A stretch of 5,345 bases of DNA from Halobacteriaceae archaeon Tc-Br11_E2g27 (lineage in GTDB: Archaea; Halobacteriota; Halobacteria; Halobacteriales; Haloarculaceae). Below the pieces are notes generated by a model. It did not search any database, was not told the DNA's origin, and saw only the letters and a program-made list of their open reading frames with translations. A program made the translations under genes and the position numbers. The DNA lies in contig LKNH01000197.1 in the NCBI GenBank assembly GCA_001564135.1, positions 1 through 5,345 of the forward strand, read 5' to 3'. Positions 1-5,345 of the stretch are shown here, piece after piece; position 1 is the stretch's first letter; every line of letters starts with the position of its first letter.

Positions 1-53
1 GCGTTCTGTACGCAGACGAACCCGACCGTTACCGAGGAGTTCTCAGTTCCCAT
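1..53 (-). CDS. Low-molecular-weight phosphatase / arsenate reductase-type protein (partial, N-terminus only)
   Basis: Reading the minus strand from the ATG at 53-51 gives MGTENSSVTVGFVCVQNA (the last codon is incomplete), and the gene continues off the left edge. The stretch VGFVCVQNA is what I recognise as the start of the low-molecular-weight protein tyrosine phosphatase / ArsC fold: a short beta strand running into the P-loop C-x5-R-S, with the nucleophilic Cys at residue 14. The Arg-Ser part lies outside the window. Family members dephosphorylate phosphotyrosine or reduce arsenate in the cytoplasm; the two roles cannot be told apart here. The gene is divergent from the pst operon and shares its 183-bp upstream region, which suits a phosphate or arsenate role. 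A TATA-like element about 24 bp ahead supports this start as leaderless. Only 17 full codons are visible, so the call depends on one motif. Confidence 0.75.
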   Translation of the reverse strand, partial: MGTENSSVTVGFVCVQN

Positions 54-63
54 GGACTGTCTT

Positions 64-89
64 CTATTTCCGTGTATATGCTATTTCCG
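64..89. repeat. Pair of 9-bp direct repeats flanking a TATA-like element
   Basis: CTATTTCCG occurs at 64-72 and again at 81-89, an exact 9-bp repeat with a 17-bp period. The 8 bases between the copies (73-80) form the TATA-like element of the minus-strand gene. On that strand the order is CGGAAATAG, CATATACA, CGGAAATAG, then the start codon 10 bases on. The placement suggests a regulator binding site that would overlap promoter recognition. It could also be chance in AT-rich DNA. Confidence 0.5.
73..80 (-). promoter_or_regulatory. TATA-like element for the ArsC-like gene
   Basis: CATATACA on the minus strand is centred about 24 bases before the A of the ATG at 53. That is the usual distance between a haloarchaeal TATA box and the start of a leaderless transcript. 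No ribosome binding site is visible between this element and the ATG, which also fits a leaderless mRNA. Confidence 0.5.
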
Positions 90-189
90 GAAGTATAGAG
101 CTCTCTCGCGGGATTTTCTACCTATCCGATTATACCCGACAATAGGTCTCTATAGGGCTGTGGTCGACTACCGGCTCCTACGGAATGTT

Positions 190-217
190 CTATATACTTA
201 CCCACCCAAGTATATAG
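190..217. repeat. Perfect 10-bp inverted repeat with 8-base spacer, candidate operator of the pst promoter
   Basis: CTATATACTT at 190-199 is the exact reverse complement of AAGTATATAG at 208-217; the spacer is ACCCACCC. The arm centres are 18 bp apart. The right arm coincides with the likely pstS TATA box and the left arm lies about 42 bp upstream of the start codon, so a dimer bound here would cover the TATA box and the TFB recognition region. This geometry fits a transcriptional operator. An RNA hairpin is less likely, because transcription should begin downstream of it. Confidence 0.6.
208..217 (+). promoter_or_regulatory. Likely TATA box of the pst operon
   Basis: AAGTATATAG is centred about 24-25 bases before the ATG at 237. 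This fits a leaderless transcript starting at or beside that ATG, and no ribosome binding site precedes the ATG. A second AT-rich stretch (TTATAAGCG from 221 and TTATTATATG at 230-239) sits about 26 bases before the alternative ATG at 261, so a second start there cannot be excluded. Confidence 0.6.
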
Positions 218-236
218 CTATTATAAGCGTTATTAT

Positions 237-1298
237 ATGTCTCTCACTGACGTTCAGGTGATGCCATCATACAATGGCGACAGACAGCGTACCGTGACAC
301 GACGGCAGGCACTTGCAGCGTTTGCAGCGGGCAGTTCAATCGCAATCGCTGGCTGTAATGCACTGGGCGGCGGTGGCGACGACACAACAATCGTCGCATC
401 CGGTTCGAATACGGTTGCGCCAATCACACAGGAGGCCGCGGAGAACTTCGAGAACGAGTACGACCAGGACGTGAGTGTTGAAGTTGACCCGCAGGGAACG
501 GGAGCCGGATTCGCCGAGTTCTGCCAGGGGAACTCCGATATTCAGAGTGCGAGTCGTGCGATTCTCGACGATGAACAAGCTGATTGTGACGCAAACGATA
601 TCGATGCTGTCGACTTTTCCATTGGACAGGATACACTTGCTGTCAGTGTCCACGCCGACAACGACTGGTGCGACCAGATTACGCTTGACGAACTCAACCA
701 GATATGGGATTTCGAGTCCGATGTCGAACAGTGGAGCGATGTCCGCGATGAGTGGCCTGATGAAGATATGTTCCTGCACGGGCGCGATGACGCGTCGGGA
801 ACGTTCGATTACTTTACACGAGCTATCAATGGCGAGGTTGCCCGAATCCGTGATAATTACTCTGCAACGAGCCAGACCGACGAAATCTGGGATGCTGTCT
901 CAGATAACGAATACGCCCTCGGTTGGGGCGGCGTCGGCCACATGAACGAACAGATTGGCGCTGGCGCTGACCTGAAACCCGTTGAGGTCGAAAGTGACAA
1001 CCCCAACTACGAAGGCGAGTTCTTCCCGCCGGAAGAGGAGTATATCGAGGAGGGACAGTACTCACCGCTTGCGCGGCCGCTGTTTTTCTTCGTCAACACC
1101 GGGTCACTGGAGGAGCGACCACGGCTCATCGGCGATTTCGCTCGGTATTATATTAACAATATGCTTGAGTTCGCACCTGCAGTTGGGTTTTTCGCGGCAC
1201 CACCGGAGTGGGTCGGCGAAAACCACGACGTCCTCGATGCGACGCTTGAGGAGCTTGGTATCGCCGACGAACTGACCATCGACCGCGAGTATCCGTAA
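237..1298 (+). CDS. pstS: Phosphate ABC transporter substrate-binding lipoprotein PstS
   Basis: This is the extracellular receptor that captures inorganic phosphate and delivers it to the PstC-PstA channel. The 353-residue product starts with a Tat signal: TRRQAL at 21-26, a hydrophobic Ala-rich stretch at 27-38, then the lipobox IAGC with Cys40 as the predicted lipid anchor and a Gly/Asp-rich tether (44-49). Phosphate-contact motifs follow in family order: SGSNTV at 55-60, GTGAGF at 87-92 and R183 followed by DDASGT (184-189). The SPLARPLFFFVN stretch (276-287) is typical of PstS near the C-terminal end. Mature-domain Cys96 and Cys117, and Cys145 in a WC pair, might form a disulfide in this extracytoplasmic protein (inference). 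The protein is strongly acidic, as expected of a haloarchaeon. The start at 237 is chosen for the TATA spacing; Met9 (261) would also leave a complete Tat signal. It is first in the operon, 47 bases ahead of pstC. Confidence 0.95.
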   Translation: MSLTDVQVMPSYNGDRQRTVTRRQALAAFAAGSSIAIAGCNALGGGGDDTTIVASGSNTVAPITQEAAENFENEYDQDVSVEVDPQGTGAGFAEFCQGNSDIQSASRAILDDEQADCDANDIDAVDFSIGQDTLAVSVHADNDWCDQITLDELNQIWDFESDVEQWSDVRDEWPDEDMFLHGRDDASGTFDYFTRAINGEVARIRDNYSATSQTDEIWDAVSDNEYALGWGGVGHMNEQIGAGADLKPVEVESDNPNYEGEFFPPEEEYIEEGQYSPLARPLFFFVNTGSLEERPRLIGDFARYYINNMLEFAPAVGFFAAPPEWVGENHDVLDATLEELGIADELTIDREYP

Positions 1299-1333
1299 CC
1301 TCGACGCTCACTCTCTATTATGAACATTCTTTC

Positions 1334-1340
1334 AGGTGAT
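1334..1340 (+). promoter_or_regulatory. Ribosome binding site of pstC
   Basis: AGGTGAT is a seven-base match to the haloarchaeal anti-Shine-Dalgarno sequence (ATCACCT in the 16S 3' end) and lies five bases before the ATG at 1346. It fixes the pstC start and shows that pstC is translated from a longer message. Confidence 0.75.
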
Positions 1341-1345
1341 TACAA

Positions 1346-2335
1346 ATGAGCACAGAAACACAGGGGCCGGACCTCTCCGGTGACGAGTTACAGGGTGACC
1401 GCGCCACTGATAGAAACATCAAGCGGCTGCTGTTTGGGTGTGCGTCGATTACCGTTCTGACGACAATCGCTCTCTTTCTGGTGCTGTTCGACAACGCAGC
1501 AGGCTACTTTTACGGTGCGCGAATCTGGGAAGTCCTTATTGGCCAGGAGAGCTTCCGACAGACAGTTTCCTTTTCTGAGTTTTTCACCGGGACAAGATGG
1601 GCTCCTGTGAGGGCACCACCCGCACACGGTGTTCTCCCAATTGTCTGGGGAACTATCGTGATTACGGTGGGTGCGGCCTTCATTTCGCTTCCAATCGGGA
1701 CCGCGACTGCACTGTATCTCTCCGAATACGCGAAGCCGCAAAATCGAAACCGACTCAAACCGATTCTCGAAGTGCTTGCTGGTATTCCAACCATTGTCTA
1801 CGGGTTCTTTGCGATATCGTTTGTCACCCCAATTTTTGTTAGTGCGGTCGGCGCTCTCTTCGGTATCTCTGTCGGGCGGTACAGCATGATGGGAGGCTGG
1901 ATTGTCGTTGGAACGATGACGATTCCGATGGTTTCGTCAATCAGCGAAGACGCGATGAAGGCCGTCCCAGACGACCTCCGAAACGGCGCGTACGCACTCG
2001 GCGCGACGAAGTACGAAGTCTCGCTCCGTATCGTTCTCCCTGCAGCGCTATCCGGCATACTGGCGTCGTACATCCTTGCCATCTCCCGCGCTATCGGGGA
2101 AACCATGGCTGTCTCGCTCGCTGCTGGCTACCAGCCCCAGTTGACGGCGAACCCGTTCGAGGAAATCATGACGATGACTGCGTACATGGTCTCGCTCGCA
2201 CGCGGAACCTCTGCCGTCGGTTCGGTCGAGTATCAGTCGCTGTTCGCAGTTGGTCTTGTTCTGTTCGTTATGACGCTTACAGCTAACCTGTTTAATGACT
2301 ACTTGAAACGGCGGTTCCAGGAGGTGTACCGATGA
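1346..2335 (+). CDS. pstC: Phosphate ABC transporter permease PstC
   Basis: One of two membrane subunits forming the phosphate channel; 329 residues, a normal length. The N-terminus (1-25) is hydrophilic and acidic and should lie in the cytoplasm. The first membrane helix is at about 27-48, followed by an external loop containing FFTGTRWAPV (79-88), a segment characteristic of PstC. Further hydrophobic segments lie at about 98-125, 143-170, 184-200, 234-256 and 298-318, giving the usual six. The cytoplasmic EAA loop that docks onto PstB spans about 201-238 (EDAMKAVPDDLRNGAYALGATKYEVS and onward), with the invariant Gly at 219. SRAIGETMAV (247-256) is another permease hallmark. The stop codon overlaps the pstA start by four bases (ATGA), indicating translational coupling. 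The 47-base gap from pstS contains a good ribosome binding site. Confidence 0.95.
   Translation: MSTETQGPDLSGDELQGDRATDRNIKRLLFGCASITVLTTIALFLVLFDNAAGYFYGARIWEVLIGQESFRQTVSFSEFFTGTRWAPVRAPPAHGVLPIVWGTIVITVGAAFISLPIGTATALYLSEYAKPQNRNRLKPILEVLAGIPTIVYGFFAISFVTPIFVSAVGALFGISVGRYSMMGGWIVVGTMTIPMVSSISEDAMKAVPDDLRNGAYALGATKYEVSLRIVLPAALSGILASYILAISRAIGETMAVSLAAGYQPQLTANPFEEIMTMTAYMVSLARGTSAVGSVEYQSLFAVGLVLFVMTLTANLFNDYLKRRFQEVYR
2320..2326 (+). promoter_or_regulatory. Ribosome binding site of pstA
   Basis: GGAGGTG inside the 3' end of pstC is a seven-base match to the anti-Shine-Dalgarno sequence, five bases before the pstA ATG at 2332. With the ATGA overlap it supports coupled, roughly equal production of the two permeases. 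Confidence 0.75.
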
Positions 2336-3261
2336 GTACCGAACGTAAAGGCGACGTGACTGGTCGGTCGATTACAGATGTTGACCTGAGCTCCGAGAAA
2401 TTCAAAAACAGACTCTTCTATGGGCTGTTGCTCGCCGCATCATCCTTCGGAGTTGTGATGCTTGTCTTTCTCTTTGCGGATATCTTCTATGAGGCTGCTA
2501 TCGGCCAGCGTGAGTTCGGTATCGAACTCGGCCGTTTCCTCGGGAATACCGGGTCACAGACGCCAGCAAATGCTGGATTTTACTCCGCAATCATCGCCTC
2601 CGTCTGGTTGATGGCACTGACTGTCGTGTTCATTCTCTTTCTCGGGATTAGCACGGCGCTCTATCTCGTCGAGTATGCGCCTGACAATCGGACGACACGG
2701 CTTATCGAAGCAAATCTGGCGAACCTCGCGGGCGTCCCGTCGGTCGTCTATGGAATTCTCATCCTTGCGCTCGTCGTCAACGGGGCTGGCCTCGGAAGCG
2801 TCATCCTCGCGGGTGCATTTGCACTCTCAGCGCTGGTTGTTCCCATCGTCATCGTTGCCTCAATCGAGTCTATCCGGGCGGTTCCGGACGGAATGCGTGA
2901 CGGGTCAGCGGCGACCGGAGCGACCAAATGGCAAACGATTCGCCGTGTCGTGCTTCCACAGTCGCTGCCCGGGATTATGACCGGCACAATTCTTGCACTT
3001 GCTCGGGCGGTCGGTGAGACAGCACCGCTGTTGATGGTCGGTGCGCTGTTTACCGATACGTCGGTCCCGGGCGGCCCGTTTGACTCGTTCAGTAGCATGC
3101 CGGTTCAGATATACAACTGGACGTTTCTCCCACAGCGGGAGTTCCTCGCACTTGCGGCGATGGGAATTATCGTCCTGTTGGTTGTGCTCCTGTTGATGCA
3201 GGCTGTGGCCGTCTATATCCGCCGGAAATACGAGCGTGATGTCTCGCTTACAGGTGTCTAA
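2332..3261 (+). CDS. pstA: Phosphate ABC transporter permease PstA
   Basis: The second channel subunit, paralogous to PstC, 309 residues. After a charged N-terminal tail (1-27) come hydrophobic segments at about 29-52, 82-114, 130-150, 154-178, 212-228 and 274-295. NLAGVPSVVYG (130-140) is the counterpart of VLAGIPTIVYG in PstC. The EAA loop that contacts PstB runs from about 178 to 215, with RDGSAATGATKW (189-200) and the key Gly at 196. RAVGETAPLLMVG (225-237) is typical of PstA and separates it from PstC. The loop with PVQIYNW (257-263) is also PstA-like. The C-terminal tail is basic and cytoplasmic (RRKYERD). The gene overlaps pstC by four bases and stops two bases before pstB. Confidence 0.95.
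   Translation: MSTERKGDVTGRSITDVDLSSEKFKNRLFYGLLLAASSFGVVMLVFLFADIFYEAAIGQREFGIELGRFLGNTGSQTPANAGFYSAIIASVWLMALTVVFILFLGISTALYLVEYAPDNRTTRLIEANLANLAGVPSVVYGILILALVVNGAGLGSVILAGAFALSALVVPIVIVASIESIRAVPDGMRDGSAATGATKWQTIRRVVLPQSLPGIMTGTILALARAVGETAPLLMVGALFTDTSVPGGPFDSFSSMPVQIYNWTFLPQREFLALAAMGIIVLLVVLLLMQAVAVYIRRKYERDVSLTGV
3252..3256 (+). promoter_or_regulatory. Ribosome binding site of pstB
   Basis: AGGTG in the last codons of pstA lies seven bases before the ATG at 3264. It is shorter than the sites of pstC and pstA but well placed. Confidence 0.6.
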
Positions 3262-3263
3262 CT

Positions 3264-4097
3264 ATGTCAACACAGGAAAATTCACAGAAACTGATTTCGA
3301 CCGAGGTACAGGTTGATGAACGAACCCATGATGGAAGCGCCGATACGGTCGTTTCCGCTGCCGACCTGAGCGTCTACTACGGTGATGACCAGGCGCTTTC
3401 CGACGTCTCAGTCGACATTCCTGAAAAGCGGGTGACGGCGATTATTGGACCATCCGGCTGTGGAAAATCGACGTTCCTTCGGTCTATCAACCGGATGAAC
3501 GACCGAATCTCCATGTGTCGGGTCGAGGGCAGGCTCCAGTTCAACGGCAAGAATGTCTACGACGACGATGTGGACCCAGTTGCACTCCGCCGACGTATCG
3601 GACAGGTCTTTCAGAGTCCCAACCCGTTCCCAAAAAGCATCTACGATAACGTCGCGTACGGCCTCAGAGTACAGGGCAAAGCCGATGACGTTGACCTCGA
3701 CAAAGAAGTCGAGCGCGCGCTCAAGCAAGCTGCCCTGTGGGACGAGGTAAAAGACAAACTCGATTCCTTCGGCCTTGACCTCTCCGGTGGGCAACAACAG
3801 CGACTCTGTATCGCTCGCGCGATTGCACCGGACCCGGAAGTTGTTCTGATGGACGAGCCGACATCGGCACTCGACCCGGTTGCGGCGTCGAAAATCGAGG
3901 ACCTCATCGAGGACCTTGCAGAGACTTATACCGTCATCATCGTCACCCACAACATGCAACAGGCGGCCCGCATTTCGGATAAGACGGCCGTCTTCCTGAC
4001 GGGTGGTGAACTCGTCGAGTTCGACGACACGGCGACGATTTTCGAAGACCCAGATGACCAGCGTGTCGAAGATTACATCACGGGGAAATTCGGATAA
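3264..4097 (+). CDS. pstB: Phosphate ABC transporter ATP-binding protein PstB
   Basis: The cytoplasmic ATPase that drives phosphate import as a dimer under PstC-PstA (phosphate-importing ATPase, EC 7.3.2.1). All nucleotide-binding motifs are intact: Walker A GPSGCGKST at 62-70 (Lys68), Q-loop Gln117 in VFQSPNPFP, signature LSGGQ at 173-177, Walker B VVLMDEP at 193-199 with Asp197 and catalytic Glu198, D-loop SALD at 201-204, and switch His229 in VTHN. FLRSINRMND (71-80) after Walker A and QSPNPFPKSIYDNVAYGLR (117-135) are specific to the PstB branch of ABC ATPases, so phosphate specificity is well supported. The 277-residue length includes an acidic N-terminal extension of about 30 residues before the core fold. 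The stop is one base before phoU. Confidence 0.97.
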   Translation: MSTQENSQKLISTEVQVDERTHDGSADTVVSAADLSVYYGDDQALSDVSVDIPEKRVTAIIGPSGCGKSTFLRSINRMNDRISMCRVEGRLQFNGKNVYDDDVDPVALRRRIGQVFQSPNPFPKSIYDNVAYGLRVQGKADDVDLDKEVERALKQAALWDEVKDKLDSFGLDLSGGQQQRLCIARAIAPDPEVVLMDEPTSALDPVAASKIEDLIEDLAETYTVIIVTHNMQQAARISDKTAVFLTGGELVEFDDTATIFEDPDDQRVEDYITGKFG

Positions 4098-4098
4098 T

Positions 4099-4770
4099 AT
4101 GGCCCGAAATAGCTATCAGACGCAACTTGCAGACCTGCGCGGGGAAGTGACGGCAATGGCCGACACGACGCGTTCGCGGTATGACCGTTCGCTTGCGGTA
4201 CTCGATTCCGGTGATGCCGAAGCGGCCGACTGGATTATCGAGCAGGACGAGGACATAAACCAGTGGTATCTCGACATCGAAAGCGATTGCATCGAACTGC
4301 TTGCCTTGCAGCAACCGGTCGCGAGCGACCTGCGGTTTATTGCATCCTCGTTCAAGATTGTGACCGACCTCGAACGGGTTGGCGACTTGGCGACGAACCT
4401 CGCTCGCTACGGTCGAGAAGCAGCGGGTGAACTGGTTGTAGGGGCTGATATCGGCCCGCTTGGAGACACCGCTGGCGAGATGGTTTCCGATGCGATGGAG
4501 GCATATGCCACTGATAACGCTGAACTGGCGCGACAGGTTGCGGCCCGCGATGATGACCTTGATGCCGACTGCAGAGCGGCGAGCGAGCAGGTCGTTCGTC
4601 ACTTGATGATGACACAGCAGGAGGGCGACCGAAGCGTCGATACAGCCGTGGATGACGTCTCACGGGCACTGTTGACGATTCGGGACATCGAGCGAATCGG
4701 CGACCACGCGGTCAACATCTGCGCGCGAACCCTGTATATGGTCGAAAACGACGACGAACTCATCTACTAG
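4099..4770 (+). CDS. phoU: Phosphate signalling complex protein PhoU
   Basis: A 223-residue cytoplasmic protein made of two repeated three-helix PhoU domains. In this family PhoU contacts the Pst transporter, relays phosphate sufficiency and prevents excess uptake. Each half carries the family's metal-binding E-x3-D signature: DLERVGDLATN at 90-100 (Glu92, Asp96) and DIERIGDHAVN at 196-206 (Glu198, Asp202). QQPVASDLRFIASSFKI (71-87) before the first is also a PhoU hallmark. The start is the ATG at 4099, one base after the pstB stop. The frame is open further upstream, to an ATG at 4003 inside pstB, but that would add 32 low-complexity Ser/Arg-rich residues with no PhoU character. There is no strong ribosome binding site, so translation is probably coupled to pstB. 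Only the absent PhoR/PhoB context leaves its signalling partner open. Confidence 0.95.
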   Translation: MARNSYQTQLADLRGEVTAMADTTRSRYDRSLAVLDSGDAEAADWIIEQDEDINQWYLDIESDCIELLALQQPVASDLRFIASSFKIVTDLERVGDLATNLARYGREAAGELVVGADIGPLGDTAGEMVSDAMEAYATDNAELARQVAARDDDLDADCRAASEQVVRHLMMTQQEGDRSVDTAVDDVSRALLTIRDIERIGDHAVNICARTLYMVENDDELIY

Positions 4771-4838
4771 CCCATGACCGCCGCTATCACACCTGAATAC
4801 TCCACTGCAACAACCCAGCAATGCTCACAACCCAAGAT
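4771..4838 (+). other. Short gap between phoU and the AbrB-PhoU gene
   Basis: These 68 bases lack a T-rich terminator, a clear stem-loop, a strong TATA box and a Shine-Dalgarno site. The absence of a terminator suggests that the last gene is co-transcribed with the operon. A 22-codon reading frame begins here at 4774 (MTAAITPEYSTATTQQCSQP, then Lys-Ile) and stops at 4840-4842, overlapping the ATG at 4839 as ATGA. It has no recognised homology and I do not call it a gene. Confidence 0.5.
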
Positions 4839-5345
4839 ATGAACGACGATACTGAACCGGTCGAACGGAAGGTACAGCTTACCGGCGGGTCCACCTATAC
4901 CGTCTCGCTCCCCAAAACGTGGGCAACTGACCAGCATATCGAGCCGAGTGCGACTGTCAACCTCTACGAGCAGGGCGACCAGATAGTCATGATGCGAGGG
5001 GAAAACGGGGCAGGGAGCGAGCCACAGCGGGCGGAAATCATCGCTGGAAACCGTGAATCTCCATCGCTTTCCCTCTCGGTTGCCTCCGCATACATTGCTG
5101 GCTGTGAGGAAATTCACGTTGCTGATTTACGGACGCGCCAACAGCGACGGGCCGTGATTCAGGCCATCCGACGATTTGTCGGACTCGAAGTGATGACCGA
5201 GACGGAATCGACGCTCACTGCTCGCACGATGCTCGCTGTAAGTGACCTTTCGCCGGAACAGACGCTTGCACAACTCGAACGGACGACACTCGAAATGCAT
5301 CACGAAGCTATCAAGGCCGTGACGAGCGCGGATGGAACAACTGGA
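4839..5345 (+). CDS. AbrB/SpoVT-type DNA-binding domain fused to PhoU domain, candidate phosphate regulator (3' end missing)
   Basis: The frame stays open for 169 codons to the window end, so the gene is incomplete. Residues 9-52 (ERKVQLTGGSTYTVSLPKTWATDQHI and onward to VMM) match the swapped-hairpin AbrB/SpoVT/MazE fold seen in haloarchaeal PhoU-like regulators, including the GGSTYTVSLPK-W core. A linker region follows (about 53-145), containing YIAGCEEIHVADL. From about LSPEQTLAQLERTTLEMHHEAIK (residues 145-167) helical, PhoU-like sequence begins and is cut off. Such proteins are commonly annotated as phosphate uptake regulators; binding DNA is likely from the fold but not proven here. The start is uncertain: an in-frame ATG at 4821 adds six residues (MLTTQD), and the nearest upstream in-frame stop is at 4794-4796. 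Neither start has a Shine-Dalgarno site. The position directly after phoU ties it to phosphate control. Confidence 0.85.
   Translation, partial: MNDDTEPVERKVQLTGGSTYTVSLPKTWATDQHIEPSATVNLYEQGDQIVMMRGENGAGSEPQRAEIIAGNRESPSLSLSVASAYIAGCEEIHVADLRTRQQRRAVIQAIRRFVGLEVMTETESTLTARTMLAVSDLSPEQTLAQLERTTLEMHHEAIKAVTSADGTTG

Larger units (their letters stand above)
54..236. promoter_or_regulatory. Divergent promoter region between the ArsC-like gene and pstS
   Basis: These 183 bases separate two divergent genes and are visibly richer in A/T than the flanking coding sequence, with many TATA-like words (at 75-79, 94-97, 131-134, 150-154, 191-196 and 211-216). I see no convincing gene in it. The structured parts are the direct repeat near the minus-strand gene, the inverted repeat near pstS and a small 6-bp inverted pair (ACCTAT at 120-125, ATAGGT at 142-147). 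The region probably carries both promoters and the phosphate-responsive control sites. Phosphate-dependent cis elements upstream of pst operons are known in Halobacterium salinarum, but I cannot confirm the same element here. Confidence 0.75.

Noticed and set aside
85..104. Short palindromes TTCCGGAA (85-92) and AGAGCTCT (97-104)
   Set aside because: Eight-base palindromes are common by chance, and these have no spacing relation to either start codon that would suggest a function.
52..261. Plus-strand 69-codon frame across the promoter region
   Set aside because: Its start overlaps the start of the minus-strand ArsC-like gene, its product is rich in Cys, Tyr and Leu unlike the acidic neighbours, and it would cover both promoters and run into pstS.
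336..779. Minus-strand 147-codon frame opposite pstS
   Set aside because: It is antisense to the well-supported phosphate-binding domain and shows no family motif.
3408..3959. Minus-strand 183-codon frame opposite pstB
   Set aside because: It is the longest antisense frame, but it mirrors the conserved ATPase motifs on the other strand and has no recognisable domain.
4003..4098. Upstream extension of phoU to an ATG inside pstB
   Set aside because: The added residues are an out-of-frame reading of pstB, low in complexity and basic; PhoU similarity begins only after the ATG at 4099.
4767..5117. Minus-strand 116-codon frame opposite the AbrB-PhoU gene
   Set aside because: The plus strand here encodes a clearly recognisable AbrB-like domain; the antisense product has no recognisable motif and no promoter.

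Overview
The window comes from a haloarchaeon (class Halobacteria). This rests on strongly acidic proteins, a twin-arginine lipoprotein signal with a lipobox Cys on the phosphate-binding protein, AT-rich TATA-type elements placed about 24 bp before start codons (typical of leaderless archaeal transcripts), and ribosome binding sites of the GGAGGTGAT type. Genus and species cannot be told from the sequence alone.

Layout: (1) Bases 1-53 hold the first 17 codons and part of an 18th of a minus-strand gene that leaves the window. It looks like a low-molecular-weight phosphatase / arsenate reductase-type protein, cut just after its catalytic Cys. (2) Bases 54-236 are a divergent promoter region. 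It contains a TATA-like element bracketed by 9-bp direct repeats on the minus-strand side, and a perfect 10-bp inverted repeat with an 8-base spacer whose right arm is the likely pstS TATA box. (3) Bases 237-4770 are a compact plus-strand pst-phoU operon: pstS, pstC, pstA, pstB, phoU. (4) From 4839 (or 4821) to the window end is an incomplete second PhoU-type gene. It begins with an AbrB/SpoVT-like domain and may be a transcriptional regulator.

How it works together: PstS, anchored outside the membrane, captures phosphate. PstC and PstA form the channel, and PstB hydrolyses ATP on the inside. PhoU is the family's signalling and shut-off partner for PstB. Archaea generally lack a recognisable PhoR/PhoB pair, so the AbrB-PhoU fusion is an attractive candidate for linking transporter state to transcription, possibly through the inverted repeat in the promoter; that link is inference. 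The divergent phosphatase/ArsC-like gene fits functionally, because arsenate enters cells through phosphate transporters.

The five pst-phoU genes are intact, in frame and of normal family length. No mobile element, CRISPR array, rRNA or tRNA was seen. The less ordinary material is in the divergent promoter and in the unusual PhoU-like last gene.
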